Assembly: GCF_901827205.1 (NCBI RefSeq)
Contig: NZ_LR594675.1
Coordinates: 1,240,001-1,304,000, forward strand
Reading direction: 5' to 3'
DNA: 64,000 nucleotides
Source: Variovorax sp. PBS-H4
GTDB lineage: Bacteria; Pseudomonadota; Gammaproteobacteria; Burkholderiales; Burkholderiaceae_C
The notes below the pieces were generated by a model, which was not told the origin of the DNA, made no database searches, and worked only from the letters and a program-made list of their open reading frames with translations. This document shows, one piece after another, positions 63,716-64,000 of the stretch. Numbering within the stretch: the first letter of the stretch is position 1; every line of letters begins with the position of its first letter. Made by a program: the position numbers and the translations under genes.

Positions 63716-64000
63716 CGGCGAAACTTGTGCTCATCGAGCCGTTCGACCGGGTCCCTGGGCTTGTCCTTGCGCTCCCGCGGCCACCACTGCTCGATGCGTT
63801 CGGCCGCCCAGTCCTTCCCGCCGAGGCCGAAGGCCAGGGCCAGGGCGAACACCACGCCTGCCAGGATGACGAGGAAGCTCTCGCGCACGATGTCGCCGCC
63901 GACCTTGATCTGGTCGAGCGCGATCAGCACGACGAAGACCATGATCGCGTACTGCGCCAGCTTGCCGAGGAAGACGGCGTCCTGCAGCTTGACGTTGCGG
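63712..64000 (-). CDS. Membrane protein, mechanosensitive-channel-like TM-helix family (5' truncated)
   Basis: The frame runs off the window edge, so only the C-terminal 96 or so residues are seen. They include the segment DAVFLGKLAQYAIMVFVVLI, DQIKVGGDIVRESFL, then ILAGVVFALALAFGLGGKD, and a soluble basic tail. The GLGGKDWA pattern is typical of the conserved TM-helix repeat proteins related to small-conductance mechanosensitive channels. Its stop overlaps the glgX start by 4 bases (ATGA), so it belongs to the same operon. Osmotic sensing combined with trehalose synthesis would be a coherent logic; the channel role is not proven. Confidence 0.7.

Overview
The window is GC-rich, gene-dense DNA that looks like a Burkholderiales chromosome, most likely Comamonadaceae (Variovorax-like). 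This is inferred from orphan Bug/TTT-type binding proteins, a Liv-type transporter inside a catabolic operon, an ESPR-bearing autotransporter, a Burkholderiales-style H-NS protein and many LysR/GntR regulators. No rRNA, tRNA, CRISPR array, integrase or transposase was seen.

Region A (1-14.1 kb): the end of a Liv-like permease gene and an SDR gene on the plus strand, then a long minus-strand operon (13039 down to 1546). Its order is Rieske oxygenase, glutamine-synthetase-like ligase, [2Fe-2S] ferredoxin, ferredoxin reductase, amino-acid/amide ABC transporter (binding protein, LivH, LivM, LivG, LivF), Tat/lipoprotein amidohydrolase and class I glutamine-amidotransferase-like protein. A divergent FadR-type GntR gene faces it across an intergenic region with two near-identical palindromes. 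The ligase + GATase + Rieske combination resembles aniline-type oxygenation via a gamma-glutamyl amide, but with a single-subunit oxygenase and a separate ferredoxin and reductase.

Region B (14.1-19.4 kb): LysR and NAD(P)-binding protein genes, an iron-permease-like pair, an unknown 383-aa protein, a possible structured RNA ending in a terminator, and a DMT transporter gene broken by an in-frame TAG.

Region C (19.4-31.8 kb): an aromatic/hydroquinone catabolic island. It has LinD-like glutathione transferase, PcpA/LinE-like ring-cleaving dioxygenase and maleylacetate reductase genes (a lin/pcp-like lower pathway), plus two amidases, a tryptophan-dioxygenase-like protein, nitroreductase, WrbA, a second GST, two LysR regulators and a Bug binding protein.

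Region D (31.8-36.4 kb): an H-NS protein with a duplicated DNA-binding domain, a Bug protein/DapA-like operon facing a GntR regulator across an overlapping promoter and operator, and an AraC regulator.

Region E (36.4-41.7 kb): a six-gene minus-strand partner-switching module made of STAS protein, HATPase kinase, coiled-coil protein, membrane OmpA-domain protein, Ras-like GTPase and SpoIIE phosphatase.

Region F (41.8-49.5 kb): a GlxA-type regulator next to a lipoprotein carrying the same DJ-1/PfpI domain; a cytochrome b561-YceI-YceI-SRPBCC operon; a divergent MFS/LysR pair; and a small orphan gene.

Region G (49.8-64 kb): a 1575-aa autotransporter, then a minus-strand operon in which a truncated membrane (mechanosensitive-channel-like) gene, glgX, treZ and a malQ-treY fusion overlap one another. 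This is the glycogen-to-trehalose route.
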